From Dehalococcoidia bacterium (GTDB taxonomy: Bacteria; Chloroflexota; Dehalococcoidia; SM23-28-2), in contig CP070630.1 of NCBI GenBank assembly GCA_020356025.1, positions 1,899,868-1,932,280 on the forward strand: DNA of 32,413 nucleotides. Reading direction: 5' to 3'. A model generated the notes under the pieces. The model was not told the DNA's origin, did not search any database, and was given only the letters and a program-made list of their open reading frames with translations. The position numbers and the translations under genes are program-made. Positions 7,103-15,060 of the stretch are shown here, piece after piece; position 1 is the stretch's first letter; each line of letters starts with the position of its first letter.

Positions 7103-7845
7103 TGGCACAGCTTCGCGGCAAGCTGCCGACGGACGTTTGGCTGGGATCCGAAGACCTGCTCACCAGTGCGGTTTTCGGTACTCTTAAGAACCTACCAGCT
7201 TCGGCAACTGCCGAACTCCTGTCCAGGGCTCAGCCCCTAGAGGGTTCAACACCGCTACTGCTGTCCGCCCCACTGCACTGGCACTTCTGGCCATGGTGGG
7301 ACGTGTGCGAGCCTGACGTGGTGGTCGAAGACGAGGAAAACCTGTGCATCATCGAGGCCAAACTCTACTCTGACTTTGGGGAGGACGCAACGGCGGGCAG
7401 TCAACTTCGACGAGAGTGGAACGACGGTTTCCGGCGGGCCCAGCAGGTGGGAAAGCGGCTTTGGCTAGTGACCTTGACCAATCATGCAAGTTTTCCCGAG
7501 GAAGCAATCCGGCGCCAGCTGGCGCGTGCTGGTTCTGAGTCGTCGCGCGTCTGTTGGCTCAGTTGGTCTGAAATCGGCCGCTTTCTGGATGGTTTGGGAG
7601 ACGAGCTGGCGGGTGGATGGAGAGAGGATCTGCTTGAGCTGCTCTCACGAATGGGGCTGGCTCCATTTGACGGCTTCGGCGAAATCCTCAGCTACTCAGC
7701 TTTGATACCAACTAGTTTGCCTTGGACCGAGCGGCTCCCCCTGGGTGAGGAGAAACTCCAAGCCGTCGGCTTTGGTCCGGCGCTCTTGGCAGCCCGCGAG
7801 TGTAGCCAGAGAGGAGGTGCTCCGTGGCGGCTCAAACTGACGTAG
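7096..7845 (+). CDS. PD-(D/E)XK nuclease-superfamily-like protein
   Basis: A 249-residue protein of no family I can name. It carries a clear PD-(D/E)XK signature: Pro73-Asp74 in CEPDVVVEDEE, then Glu87-x-Lys89 in LCIIEAKL at the end of the next strand, with Gln103 in QLRREW as the usual downstream helix residue and Glu19-Asp20 (GSEDLLTSAVFG) as a possible first acidic motif. This metal-binding core is shared by restriction, repair and phage-defence nucleases. The ATG at 7096 follows AGAGG (7085-7089) by 6 bases. Among its first 60 codons 23 end in A or T, against 8-9 of 60 in the flanking hydratase genes, which suggests lateral acquisition. The next gene overlaps it by 22 bases behind a strong Shine-Dalgarno, so the two are probably made together. 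Confidence 0.6.
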   Translation: MLMAQLRGKLPTDVWLGSEDLLTSAVFGTLKNLPASATAELLSRAQPLEGSTPLLLSAPLHWHFWPWWDVCEPDVVVEDEENLCIIEAKLYSDFGEDATAGSQLRREWNDGFRRAQQVGKRLWLVTLTNHASFPEEAIRRQLARAGSESSRVCWLSWSEIGRFLDGLGDELAGGWREDLLELLSRMGLAPFDGFGEILSYSALIPTSLPWTERLPLGEEKLQAVGFGPALLAARECSQRGGAPWRLKLT

Positions 7846-8453
7846 CTGAGGAGAGTCCAGGCGCGATGCTCGCCCGGCTACTAGTTGGGCAGCGCACGTT
7901 CTTGGAAAACGTCTACTCCCTGGTGCGCTTCTTGGAAGCCGAAGTCACCAAACGTGGATGGGACCTCATAAAGAATGGAGGCTATGGTGTAACGCGGAAC
8001 GGGATGGGACGTAGGCTTACGAGTTTCGTAGACTGGGCCGTCAGCCAGGTCGGAATCGCCTTTGTCCGTCCGGGCCAGGCGCAGCTTGTCCAGGGTGTCA
8101 CTAACACCCAGATTCCCCCCGAGGGGCTTGAAGTCCTAGTGTTTCAAGTCAGATGCCTGGACAAAGCTCCGGCGGAGCCGGTCATGTGGCATGCCAAGCT
8201 CCTGGTGGAGCCCAAAGGATCAACCAAGCCCAAGAAATGGGAGGACTATCAGTCGACCGTATTCAATAGGTTAGAACCGGTACCGCGGCCGGATGAAGCA
8301 ACATCGGGCGACATTAAGCCAGGCGAAGTGCCGCTTTCCGGCACCGCTATCATCTTCACAGGCCGTTATGGAGAAGTCCCAATAGCCGGGCTTCTGACCC
8401 AGGAAGACGTCATTTCCCAACTAGTTGAGCCAGCTTTAGGGGAATACGCATGA
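7824..8453 (+). CDS. Unrecognised protein, partner of the nuclease-like gene
   Basis: A 209-residue soluble protein with no signal peptide, membrane segment or family I recognise. It starts with GTG at 7824, inside the end of the nuclease-like gene, after a strong AGGAGG Shine-Dalgarno (7812-7817). The N-terminal third looks helical (LLVGQRTFLENVYSLVRFLE). The rest alternates hydrophobic strands (GLEVLVFQVRCLD; PLSGTAIIFTGRYGEVPIAGL) with a basic, proline-containing stretch (KGSTKPKKWEDY). Of its first 60 codons 22 end in A or T, matching the nuclease gene and unlike the neighbours. Its stop overlaps the next hydratase start as ATGA. The coupling to a nuclease-like gene suggests an accessory, sensor or inhibitor role, but that is only context. 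Confidence 0.6.
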   Translation: MAAQTDVAEESPGAMLARLLVGQRTFLENVYSLVRFLEAEVTKRGWDLIKNGGYGVTRNGMGRRLTSFVDWAVSQVGIAFVRPGQAQLVQGVTNTQIPPEGLEVLVFQVRCLDKAPAEPVMWHAKLLVEPKGSTKPKKWEDYQSTVFNRLEPVPRPDEATSGDIKPGEVPLSGTAIIFTGRYGEVPIAGLLTQEDVISQLVEPALGEYA

Positions 8454-9235
8454 CCGCCTCTGAGCCCGTTCTCTACGAGAAGGACGGTGGCATCGCCCGG
8501 GTCACCCTGAACCGGCCCGAGGTCCTCAACGCTATGGACATGGAGATGCGGGACGAGTTGTGGCAGGTTCTCCACGCCTTGCAGGATGACCCCGATGTGG
8601 CGGTGGCCATCTTCAAAGGGGCGGGAGAGCGGGCCTTCTCCGCCGGCGCCGATATCAGCGAGTTCGGCACAGCCCCTTCGGTGGTCGAAGCACGGCGGGC
8701 GCGGCGAGAGCGCGACCTCTGGGGCTACATGCTGGCCATCGAGAAGCCCCTCATCGCTGCCATCCACGGCTTCGCCCTGGGGGCCGGCCTCGAGCTGAGC
8801 ATGTGCTGCGACCTGCGCATCGCCGCCGAGGGCGCTCGCCTGGGCCTGCCGGAGGTCAGCCTGGCCTACATCCCCTCCGCTGGAGGGACCCAGCTCCTTC
8901 CCCGCACCGTCAGCCCAGGCCTGGCCATGGGCCTCATACTATCGGGCGATGACATCGGTGCCGAGGAGGCCTTACGTATCGGGCTGGTGCAGCGAGTGGT
9001 GCCCCGCCAGCGCCTCTACGCCGAGGCCGAGGCCCTGGCCCGCCAGCTAATGACGCGCGGCCCGCTGGCTCTGCGATACGCCAAGGAGGCAGTGACCCAG
9101 GGCCTGGACATGCCCCTGGCCGAGGGTCTGGCCCTGGAGGCCCGCCTCGCCCGCTTGGTCATGGCCACCGGCGACGCCCGCGAGGGGCTGAGGGCACAGC
9201 GAGAGGGCAGAGCGCCCCAATTCCTGGGGGTGTAG
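8450..9235 (+). CDS. Enoyl-CoA hydratase/isomerase family protein (crotonase fold), copy 2
   Basis: A 261-residue crotonase with more canonical motifs than its upstream paralogue. The oxyanion-hole segment is FSAGADISEF (63-72), followed by HGFALGAGLELSMCCD with Glu115, and LPEVSLAYIPSAGGTQ with Glu135. Both catalytic glutamates are present, so 2-enoyl-CoA hydration is the expected reaction in cytoplasmic beta-oxidation. The ATG overlaps the stop of the unrecognised partner gene (ATGA), implying translational coupling across the boundary of the foreign module. Its own codon use is typical of the chromosome (GC-ending in about 51 of the first 60 codons). An acyl-CoA synthetase follows after 24 bases. 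Confidence 0.92.
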   Translation: MTASEPVLYEKDGGIARVTLNRPEVLNAMDMEMRDELWQVLHALQDDPDVAVAIFKGAGERAFSAGADISEFGTAPSVVEARRARRERDLWGYMLAIEKPLIAAIHGFALGAGLELSMCCDLRIAAEGARLGLPEVSLAYIPSAGGTQLLPRTVSPGLAMGLILSGDDIGAEEALRIGLVQRVVPRQRLYAEAEALARQLMTRGPLALRYAKEAVTQGLDMPLAEGLALEARLARLVMATGDAREGLRAQREGRAPQFLGV

Positions 9236-9259
9236 GAGCCAACAGTCAAAGGGGGGAAG

Positions 9260-10816
9260 ATGAATACTGCTGAATTCCTGACCATCAGCGCCTCCATCGT
9301 GCCTGAGCGCGAAGCGCTGGTCTGCAACGGTACCCGTCTTACCTACCTGGAGGTGCAGGAGCGGGTCAATCGCCTGGTCAACGCCCTCATGGATCTGGGG
9401 GTCGAGCGTGGTCACAAGGTGGCTGTCATGGCCCTCAACTCGCACCACTACATCGAGACCTACTACGCCTGTGCCAAGCTCGGGGCAGTGTTGGTTCCCC
9501 TCAACTATCGGGCCAAGCGGGAAGAGTTGACCTACATGGTGAACAATTCCGAGGCCTCGATCCTCTTCGTGGGAGAGCGCTATCTGGAACTTATCGCCTC
9601 CATACGGCCGGAACTGAGAGGCATCCGCCACTTCATCTGCTACGATGCCCGTCCCCAGGGGATGCAGAACTACGAGGACGTCATCGCCAGATGCGAACTG
9701 GAGGAGGTCTTCGTCGAGGTCGATGACAACGACCCCACCGTCCTCCTGTATACCAGCGGCACCACTGCCCTGCCCAAGGGCGTCGTCCTCACCTACCTCA
9801 GCCTCTCGGTATACGTCACCAATACTGTCGAGCCCGCCAACCCAGAGACGCACGATGTCATGATGCTGTCGGTGCCTGTCTACCACGTGGCAGGAGCCAC
9901 CGCCATCATGTCGTCCATCTGGGGAGGCCGTACCTTGGTGGTGCTGCCGCAGTTCGAACCCCACGCCTGGCTTGAGGCAGTGCACCAGGAGAAGGTCACC
10001 CACAGCTTCGTGGTGCCCACCATGCTCAAGCGAATCATGGACGAGCCCGACTTCGGCAAGTACGACCTCAGTTCCCTCAAGCTTCTGGCCTACGGGGCCG
10101 CCCCCATGCCATACGAAGTGATCCGCAAGGCCGTGGATGTGTTCAAGTGCGGCCTGATGAACGCCTACGGCCAGACCGAGAGCACCTCCACCATCACCTA
10201 CCTTGGCCCCGAGGATCACGTCATTGAGGGCACAGAGGAGGAGAAGCAGACAAAGCTGGAGCGCCTGAAGTCGGTGGGGCGGTCGATGGAGGATGTGGAC
10301 ATTGGCATCATGGATCCCGAGGGCAACATCCTGCCAGCCGGTCAGGAGGGTGAGATCGTGGCCAGGGGAGCCCGCCTGATGACCGGCTACTGGAAGCGCG
10401 ACGAGGAGACGGCCAACACCCTGGTCGATGGCTGGCTCCATACCGGTGATGTCGGCTGGATGGACGAGGGCGGCTATCTGTTCATCACCGGTCGCACAAA
10501 GGACCTGATCATACGGGGAGGCGAGAACATCTCGCCCGGCGAGATCGAGGCTGTCCTGCAACAGCACCCCAAGATCGAAGATGCGGCCGTCATCGGCGTG
10601 CCCGATGTTGAGTGGGGCGAGGAGGTGAAGGCCATCGTCCAGCTCAAGCCGGGGGAGACAGCCACCGCCGGGGAGATTATTCATTACACCAGGAACTGCC
10701 TGGCCAGCTTCAAGGCGCCGAGATACGTGGCGTTTGTGGATGAACTGCCCCGCAACTATCTGGGCAAGGTGCTGAAGACGGACCTGCGTAAGCAGCACGG
10801 CACGCCCACGCCCTAG
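9260..10816 (+). CDS. AMP-forming acyl-CoA synthetase (fatty-acid--CoA ligase)
   Basis: A 518-residue class I adenylate-forming enzyme that activates a carboxylic acid to its acyl-adenylate and then to acyl-CoA. All core motifs are present: the phosphate-binding loop YTSGTTALPKGV (164-175), NAYGQTES in the active site, GWLHTGDVGWMDEGGYLFI, the hinge region GRTKDLIIRGGENISPGEIE, and the C-terminal catalytic lysine in NYLGKVLKTDLR (Lys503). Chain-length preference cannot be read. The ATG follows a purine-rich GGGGGGAAG. It sits last in the run with the two hydratases, so it probably supplies their acyl-CoA substrate. The cluster ends before a new promoter at 10825. Confidence 0.93.
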   Translation: MNTAEFLTISASIVPEREALVCNGTRLTYLEVQERVNRLVNALMDLGVERGHKVAVMALNSHHYIETYYACAKLGAVLVPLNYRAKREELTYMVNNSEASILFVGERYLELIASIRPELRGIRHFICYDARPQGMQNYEDVIARCELEEVFVEVDDNDPTVLLYTSGTTALPKGVVLTYLSLSVYVTNTVEPANPETHDVMMLSVPVYHVAGATAIMSSIWGGRTLVVLPQFEPHAWLEAVHQEKVTHSFVVPTMLKRIMDEPDFGKYDLSSLKLLAYGAAPMPYEVIRKAVDVFKCGLMNAYGQTESTSTITYLGPEDHVIEGTEEEKQTKLERLKSVGRSMEDVDIGIMDPEGNILPAGQEGEIVARGARLMTGYWKRDEETANTLVDGWLHTGDVGWMDEGGYLFITGRTKDLIIRGGENISPGEIEAVLQQHPKIEDAAVIGVPDVEWGEEVKAIVQLKPGETATAGEIIHYTRNCLASFKAPRYVAFVDELPRNYLGKVLKTDLRKQHGTPTP

Positions 10817-10824
10817 GCTCACGG

Positions 10825-10853
10825 TTGATCCTTAGTTGGGCGGACGCTATCAT
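10825..10853 (+). promoter_or_regulatory. Promoter of the ETF:quinone oxidoreductase operon
   Basis: TTGATC (10825-10830) and TATCAT (10848-10853) are separated by 17 bases, a good -35/-10 pair. Transcription would begin near 10860 and leave a leader of about 70 bases before the ATG at 10931. Confidence 0.6.
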
Positions 10854-10930
10854 TGTCAACGGTTTCGCCCTGATGGACCGACCTCTGGTATCCACTATGG
10901 TGACGCTCTTGGCATTGGAAGGAGTAGCGG

Positions 10931-13006
10931 ATGGCGCCCTCTGTTCAATTCCCCGGTAACATATTCTTCTACCTGATACTTGTCTCTGGCCTCGTCTTCT
11001 TTGCCTATACTTTCTACGTTCGCGTCATCCTGCTCTTAGTGGGCAAACCCGACTGGCGCTTCGACCGCCTGTGGGAGCGGACAGTCTCCTTCGTTCCGCT
11101 GGTGCTGGCTATCTGGCGCGTGATTCGCCCCCGATACTGGTACTCGGGCATTCTTCACCTGGCCATCTTCTGGGGCTTCCTCACCTTCCAGGTGAACACC
11201 ATCAACTTCTTCCTGGAGGGCTTTCACGAGAATGCCGCCATTCTCTCCTGGGCCGAGGGCGTGTACACGGCCTACTTCCCACTCATGCAGCTCTTCGAGG
11301 TCTTGGTGCTGGTCGGCGTTGTTATGGCGGTGGCCAGACGTCAGATCGTCAAGCCGCCCCGCCTTAGCCTCAACTGGGACGCCTACCTCATCCTGGGCTT
11401 CATCGCTCTGCTCATGGTGACCGATCTGTTTGCCACCGGCTTCAGCATCGCCATCCACCCCTTCCCCGACCACGGTCGCGCCTTCATCTCGAACGCCATC
11501 GCGGAGGGTGTCGAGGGAACGGACATAGAGGTTCTCAAAGCCTGGCACACCACCTTCTGGTATCTTCACTTGCTGACCTTCATGGGCTTCCTGATCTGGG
11601 TCCCTTACTCCAAGCACCTGCACGTATTCACCGCCGCCCCCAACGTGTTCCTCCGTCGCCTTCAGCCCACGGGTGTCCTCCAGCCCATCCCCGACCTGGA
11701 GACGCAGGAGGTGTTCGGTGTGGGGCGTATCCAGGACTTCACCTGGAGGCAGCTCCTGGACGGCTACACCTGCACCGAGTGCGGCCGCTGCCAGGAGGCC
11801 TGTCCCGCCTATAACACCGAGAAGGAGCTATCGCCGAAGGAGATAGCTCACCAAATGCGCCAGCAGTTGCTGGTCAACGCATCGGATCTCCTGCCGATAC
11901 CGGTACTGAACATCAATGTCACAGGCGAGCGCGGCGTACCACTGACGGAGGCCATGGGCTTCGATCCCATATGGGACTGCCTGACCTGCGGTGCCTGCCA
12001 GTACGAGTGCCCGGTGTTCGTCGAGCATATTCAGGAGATCATAGACGTCCGCCGCTACTTCGTGATGGACGAGGCCCGCATGCCGGAGACGGCTCAGGCC
12101 ACCCTCATGCAATTGGAGCAGCGCGGCCACCCCTGGCGAGGCACCCCCCTTGGGCGCACTTCCTGGATCGAGGAAATGGGCGACGTGCCCATGTTCGACG
12201 GCAGCCAGGAGTATCTGTTCTGGGTGGGCTGTACCGGCGCCCTGTCGGAGCGGAATGTCTTGACCACCAAGGCGATCGCCAGGCTGCTTAACCAGGCCGG
12301 GGTGAGCTACGGCGTGCTGGGAGCGGAGGAGACCTGCTGTGGCGATCCCGCTCGCCGCCTGGGCAACGAGTACCTCTTCATGCTCCAGGCTCAGCAGAAC
12401 ATCGAGCTGTTCAACACTAAGGGCGTCAAGAAGATCATCACTAGCTGCCCCCACGGCTTCAATGCCTTCAAGAACGAGTACCCCCAGTTCGACGGTCACT
12501 TCGAGGTGATCCATCACGCCGACCTCTTCGCTCGGCTCGTCAAGGAGGGTAGACTGAAGCCGCAGGAGACCCTGGCTCAGAAGATCACCTACCACGATTC
12601 CTGCTACTTGGGCCGCCACAACAACCTGTACGAGGCGCCTCGCCACATCCTCGCTAGCCTACCCGGCACCCACCCTGTCGAGATGCCTCGGTCACGGGCG
12701 CAGAGCTTCTGCTGCGGCGCTGGTGGCGGCCACATGTGGATGGAGGAAAGCAAGGGCAAGCGGGTGAACAACGAGCGCACCGAAGAGGCGACAGCCACGG
12801 GTGCCGAGATCGTCGCCACTGCCTGTCCCCTCTGCTTGCAGATGTTCGAGGACGGCATCGGTGCCGTGCCTGAAGCGGCCGAGCGAGAGATGAAGGTCTA
12901 CGACGTGGCGGAGTTGCTGGATATGGCGGTGTCGCCTGCGCCTGCCGTCGCTGAGGAAGCCAAGGCCGACGCGTCGCAGGATCAGGCCGCGGAGTCATCG
13001 GAGTGA
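10931..13006 (+). CDS. Membrane FeS oxidoreductase, probable ETF:menaquinone oxidoreductase
   Basis: A 691-residue membrane protein built like the heterodisulfide-reductase-related electron carriers that sit beside etfBA in acyl-CoA-oxidising bacteria. A NarI-like membrane domain with about six helices fills residues 10-235, with several helix histidines suited to heme b. Two [4Fe-4S] ferredoxin motifs follow: Cys281/284/287/291 (CTECGRCQEACP) and Cys350/353/356/360 (CLTCGACQYECP). Two CCG domains come next: Cys433, Cys469-470 and Cys506, then Cys558, Cys594-595 and Cys632/635. It likely takes electrons from reduced ETF at the cytoplasmic side and passes them to menaquinone. The last ~25 residues are an Ala/Glu-rich tail. 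ATG follows AAGGAG. It is the first gene of the operon with etfB and etfA. Confidence 0.88.
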   Translation: MAPSVQFPGNIFFYLILVSGLVFFAYTFYVRVILLLVGKPDWRFDRLWERTVSFVPLVLAIWRVIRPRYWYSGILHLAIFWGFLTFQVNTINFFLEGFHENAAILSWAEGVYTAYFPLMQLFEVLVLVGVVMAVARRQIVKPPRLSLNWDAYLILGFIALLMVTDLFATGFSIAIHPFPDHGRAFISNAIAEGVEGTDIEVLKAWHTTFWYLHLLTFMGFLIWVPYSKHLHVFTAAPNVFLRRLQPTGVLQPIPDLETQEVFGVGRIQDFTWRQLLDGYTCTECGRCQEACPAYNTEKELSPKEIAHQMRQQLLVNASDLLPIPVLNINVTGERGVPLTEAMGFDPIWDCLTCGACQYECPVFVEHIQEIIDVRRYFVMDEARMPETAQATLMQLEQRGHPWRGTPLGRTSWIEEMGDVPMFDGSQEYLFWVGCTGALSERNVLTTKAIARLLNQAGVSYGVLGAEETCCGDPARRLGNEYLFMLQAQQNIELFNTKGVKKIITSCPHGFNAFKNEYPQFDGHFEVIHHADLFARLVKEGRLKPQETLAQKITYHDSCYLGRHNNLYEAPRHILASLPGTHPVEMPRSRAQSFCCGAGGGHMWMEESKGKRVNNERTEEATATGAEIVATACPLCLQMFEDGIGAVPEAAEREMKVYDVAELLDMAVSPAPAVAEEAKADASQDQAAESSE

Positions 13007-13034
13007 AGGGGGCAAATGGCTACACGCGCAACTC

Positions 13035-13063
13035 TTGCCCGACGGGCTCAGCAATCTTAAAAG
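13035..13063 (+). promoter_or_regulatory. Weak internal promoter candidate before etfB
   Basis: TTGCCC (13035-13040) and TAAAAG (13058-13063) are 17 bases apart. Each matches consensus at four of six positions, so this is a weak call. It could allow separate expression of etfBA from the upstream membrane protein gene. Confidence 0.3.
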
Positions 13064-13081
13064 TTTGGGCAACAAAACCGT

Positions 13082-13106
13082 GCCCCGCTTCAAGGGCAGG
13101 CGGGGC
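13082..13106. repeat. GC-rich hairpin before etfB
   Basis: GCCCCGC (13082-13088) and GCGGGGC (13100-13106) form a 7-bp stem with an 11-base loop just upstream of the etfB Shine-Dalgarno. There is no T-tract, so it is more likely an mRNA-stabilising or attenuating structure than a terminator. Confidence 0.4.
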
Positions 13107-13124
13107 TAAGGGAGGAGGTACAGC

Positions 13125-13928
13125 ATGCACATAATCTGCTGCGTCAAGCAGGTGCCCGACCCGGAGACGCCAGCTTCTCAGTTTAAGGTGGATGAGGCGA
13201 CCAAGAAAGTGTTGCCGGTGCCGGGCATCGATCCGGTGGCGGACGAGTACGCTATCCTGGGCGTCGAGGCCGCTCTGCGCATCCGCGAGGCCTTGGGCGA
13301 GGCCAAGATCACTGTTCTCTGCCTGGGCCCCGAGGCCGCCCGCGATGCCGTCAAGAAGGCCCTGGCCATGGGTGCCGATGAGGGCATACAGCTCACGGAT
13401 GGCGCTTTCGAAGGTGGCGACAGCTACGCCACTGCTCGCGCTCTAGCAGCGGCCATCAAGAAGCTGGAGCCCTTCGATCTCGTCCTTTGCGGTCGCCAGG
13501 CGCCAGACTGGGACGTAGGCGTGACCCCTTCGATCATCGCCGACGTGCTGGGTCTGCCCTGCGTGACCCGTGCCAGCGAGGTAAAAGTCAGCGATGGCAC
13601 CCTACAGGTGGAGCGGGTGCTCCTAGACGGCTTCGAGACGGTGGAGACCAGTCTTCCCGCCGTGGTTAGCGTCAGCAACGAGTTGGGTGAGCCACGCTAT
13701 CCCCAGCTGCGAGAGATCATGGCGGCTGCCAAGAAGCCGGTAGCTGTCTGGTCAGCGGCCGATCTGGGCGTGGACGCGTCGCAGGTGGGCGCCGCCGGCT
13801 CTCTCCTCTCCTTGGATCGCCTCTACGTGCCCGTGCACGAGGCCAAGTGCGAGTTCATCGAGGCAGAGACCCCGGAGGAGGCAGCCGAGACGCTGGCCAC
13901 TACGCTTCGGGAGGCGAAGCTCATCTAA
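13125..13928 (+). CDS. etfB: Electron transfer flavoprotein, beta subunit
   Basis: A 267-residue ETF beta subunit. It has the opening IICCVKQVPDPETP, the conserved NPxD-equivalent IDPVADEYA (35-43), and the family signature region CGRQAPDWDVGVTPSIIADVLGLP with CGRQAPDWD at 122-130. Paired with EtfA it forms the FAD-binding heterodimer that takes electrons from acyl-CoA dehydrogenases in the cytoplasm. The neighbouring membrane FeS protein is the expected acceptor. Whether this ETF is a simple carrier or an electron-bifurcating type cannot be decided by eye; the context favours simple delivery to the quinone pool. The Shine-Dalgarno GGAGGAGG lies upstream of the ATG. Confidence 0.93.
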   Translation: MHIICCVKQVPDPETPASQFKVDEATKKVLPVPGIDPVADEYAILGVEAALRIREALGEAKITVLCLGPEAARDAVKKALAMGADEGIQLTDGAFEGGDSYATARALAAAIKKLEPFDLVLCGRQAPDWDVGVTPSIIADVLGLPCVTRASEVKVSDGTLQVERVLLDGFETVETSLPAVVSVSNELGEPRYPQLREIMAAAKKPVAVWSAADLGVDASQVGAAGSLLSLDRLYVPVHEAKCEFIEAETPEEAAETLATTLREAKLI

Positions 13929-13929
13929 G

Positions 13930-13953
13930 GGCCTGCCTGCCGGCAGACAGGCC
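13930..13953. repeat. 24-bp near-perfect palindrome between etfB and etfA
   Basis: GGCCTGCCTGCC (13930-13941) is followed directly by its inverted copy with one mismatch (13942-13953). It would form a stable hairpin in the mRNA between the two ETF genes and resembles the short GC-rich palindromes dispersed in some bacterial genomes. A half copy, CGGCAGGCAGG, occurs just upstream of the AAA+ ATPase gene near 15757. It may set the relative levels of the two subunits or protect the mRNA. Confidence 0.55.
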
Positions 13954-13973
13954 AGAGCAAGGAGAAATGAACG

Positions 13974-14966
13974 ATGGCTAACGAAAGCGGAATACTGGTT
14001 GTTGCCGAAGTGGCCGAGGGTGCCCTGGCCTCCATCAGCGCGGAGGTGTTGGCCGCCGCTCGGCGGCTGGCCGACGAGCTCGGCCAGCCCGTCCAGGCAG
14101 CCCTCCTGGGGCAGGGAGTAGAGCCCCTGGCCCAGGAGTTGATCGCTGCGGGGGCGGATAAGGTCTACGTGGTGGACGACGCCGCCCTGGCGGAGTACCA
14201 GAGCGATGCCTTTGTCCCGGCGATCGAGAAGATCTGCGGCGAGGCCAATCCGTCCGTTGTCCTTATGGGCCAGACCGATATCGGACGTGACTTGGCCCCG
14301 CGCCTGGCCTTTCGTCTGGAGACAGCGGTGGCCATGGACTGCATGGATCTGGCCATCAGCGACGGCCGTCTCGTGATGACTCGCCCCTGCTATGGGGGCA
14401 ACGCTAATGCCCAGCATACCTGCAAGACCATGCCCCAAATGGCGACCGTCAGGATCAAGTCGCAGGAGCCTCTCGCACCGGACGCCTCTCGCCAAGGGGA
14501 GGTGGTCAAGGTAGCTGCCGGCATCGATCCCTCCGCCGTCCGCACCAAGATCACCGGCAGGCGCAAGGAGGAGACAGAGGGCATCCGTTTGGAGGACGCC
14601 GAGGTGATCGTGGGCGGAGGCCGTGGCATGGGCAGCGTCGAGGCATTCCAGACACTGGAGGAACTGGCCGACCTGATGAAGGGCGCGGTAGGCGCCACTC
14701 GCGCCGCCTGTGACATGGGCTGGTATCCCATACCGAAGCAAATAGGACTCACCGGCAAGGTGGTAAGTCCCGCCCTGTACATAGCGGTAGCTATTTCCGG
14801 CGCCAGCCAGCACATGGCTGGTCTCAGTGGGGCCAAGAACATCGTCGCCGTCAACAAGGACCCCGAGGCCAGCATCTTCCGCTACTGTCGCTATGGCATT
14901 GTCGGCGACTGGAAGGCAGTCATCCCGCCCTTCCTGAACAAGGTTCGCCAGCTGAAAGCACAATAG
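13974..14966 (+). CDS. etfA: Electron transfer flavoprotein, alpha subunit
   Basis: A 330-residue ETF alpha subunit. The C-terminal FAD-binding domain carries VGGGRGMGS (213-221), GATRAACDMGW with Arg243, the adjacent PKQIGLTGKVVSPALYIAVA stretch, SGASQHMAG with His280, and VAVNKDPEASIF, all diagnostic of the family. The N-terminal half is the Rossmann-like domain that pairs with EtfB. It completes the heterodimer passing electrons from acyl-CoA oxidation to the membrane FeS protein at 10931-13006. The start ATG is preceded by AAGGAG and separated from etfB by a palindrome. A terminator follows 20 bases after the stop. Confidence 0.95.
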   Translation: MANESGILVVAEVAEGALASISAEVLAAARRLADELGQPVQAALLGQGVEPLAQELIAAGADKVYVVDDAALAEYQSDAFVPAIEKICGEANPSVVLMGQTDIGRDLAPRLAFRLETAVAMDCMDLAISDGRLVMTRPCYGGNANAQHTCKTMPQMATVRIKSQEPLAPDASRQGEVVKVAAGIDPSAVRTKITGRRKEETEGIRLEDAEVIVGGGRGMGSVEAFQTLEELADLMKGAVGATRAACDMGWYPIPKQIGLTGKVVSPALYIAVAISGASQHMAGLSGAKNIVAVNKDPEASIFRYCRYGIVGDWKAVIPPFLNKVRQLKAQ

Positions 14967-14985
14967 GCTTTTCCGCCGCAAGCAG

Positions 14986-15033
14986 AAGGGGTATGAGCCC
15001 GTTGAGGCCCGGGCCCATGCCCCTTTTGGTTTG
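14986..15033 (+). terminator. Rho-independent terminator after etfA
   Basis: AAGGGGTATGAGCCCG (14986-15001) pairs with CGGGCCCATGCCCCTT (15010-15025). This gives a 16-bp stem with one G-T wobble and one mismatch around an 8-base loop, and the T-rich stretch TTTTGGTTT follows. It closes the ETF operon. Confidence 0.8.
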
Positions 15034-15060
15034 ATCCTTGGAGGAGCCGTCGCTGCGGCG

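Noticed and set aside
9047-10822. 591-codon open frame on the minus strand
   Set aside because: It lies exactly antisense to the acyl-CoA synthetase and the end of the hydratase, both with full motifs. It is a shadow caused by high GC at third positions and shows no family features.
11828-12646. 272-codon open frame on the minus strand
   Set aside because: Antisense to the FeS/CCG part of the membrane oxidoreductase, whose cysteine motifs are intact.
13018-13062. 13-codon ATG frame between the FeS oxidoreductase and etfB
   Set aside because: Too short, with no convincing Shine-Dalgarno spacing and nothing recognisable in the peptide.
13752-14981. 409-codon open frame on the minus strand
   Set aside because: Antisense to etfA and the end of etfB; low-complexity translation with no motifs.
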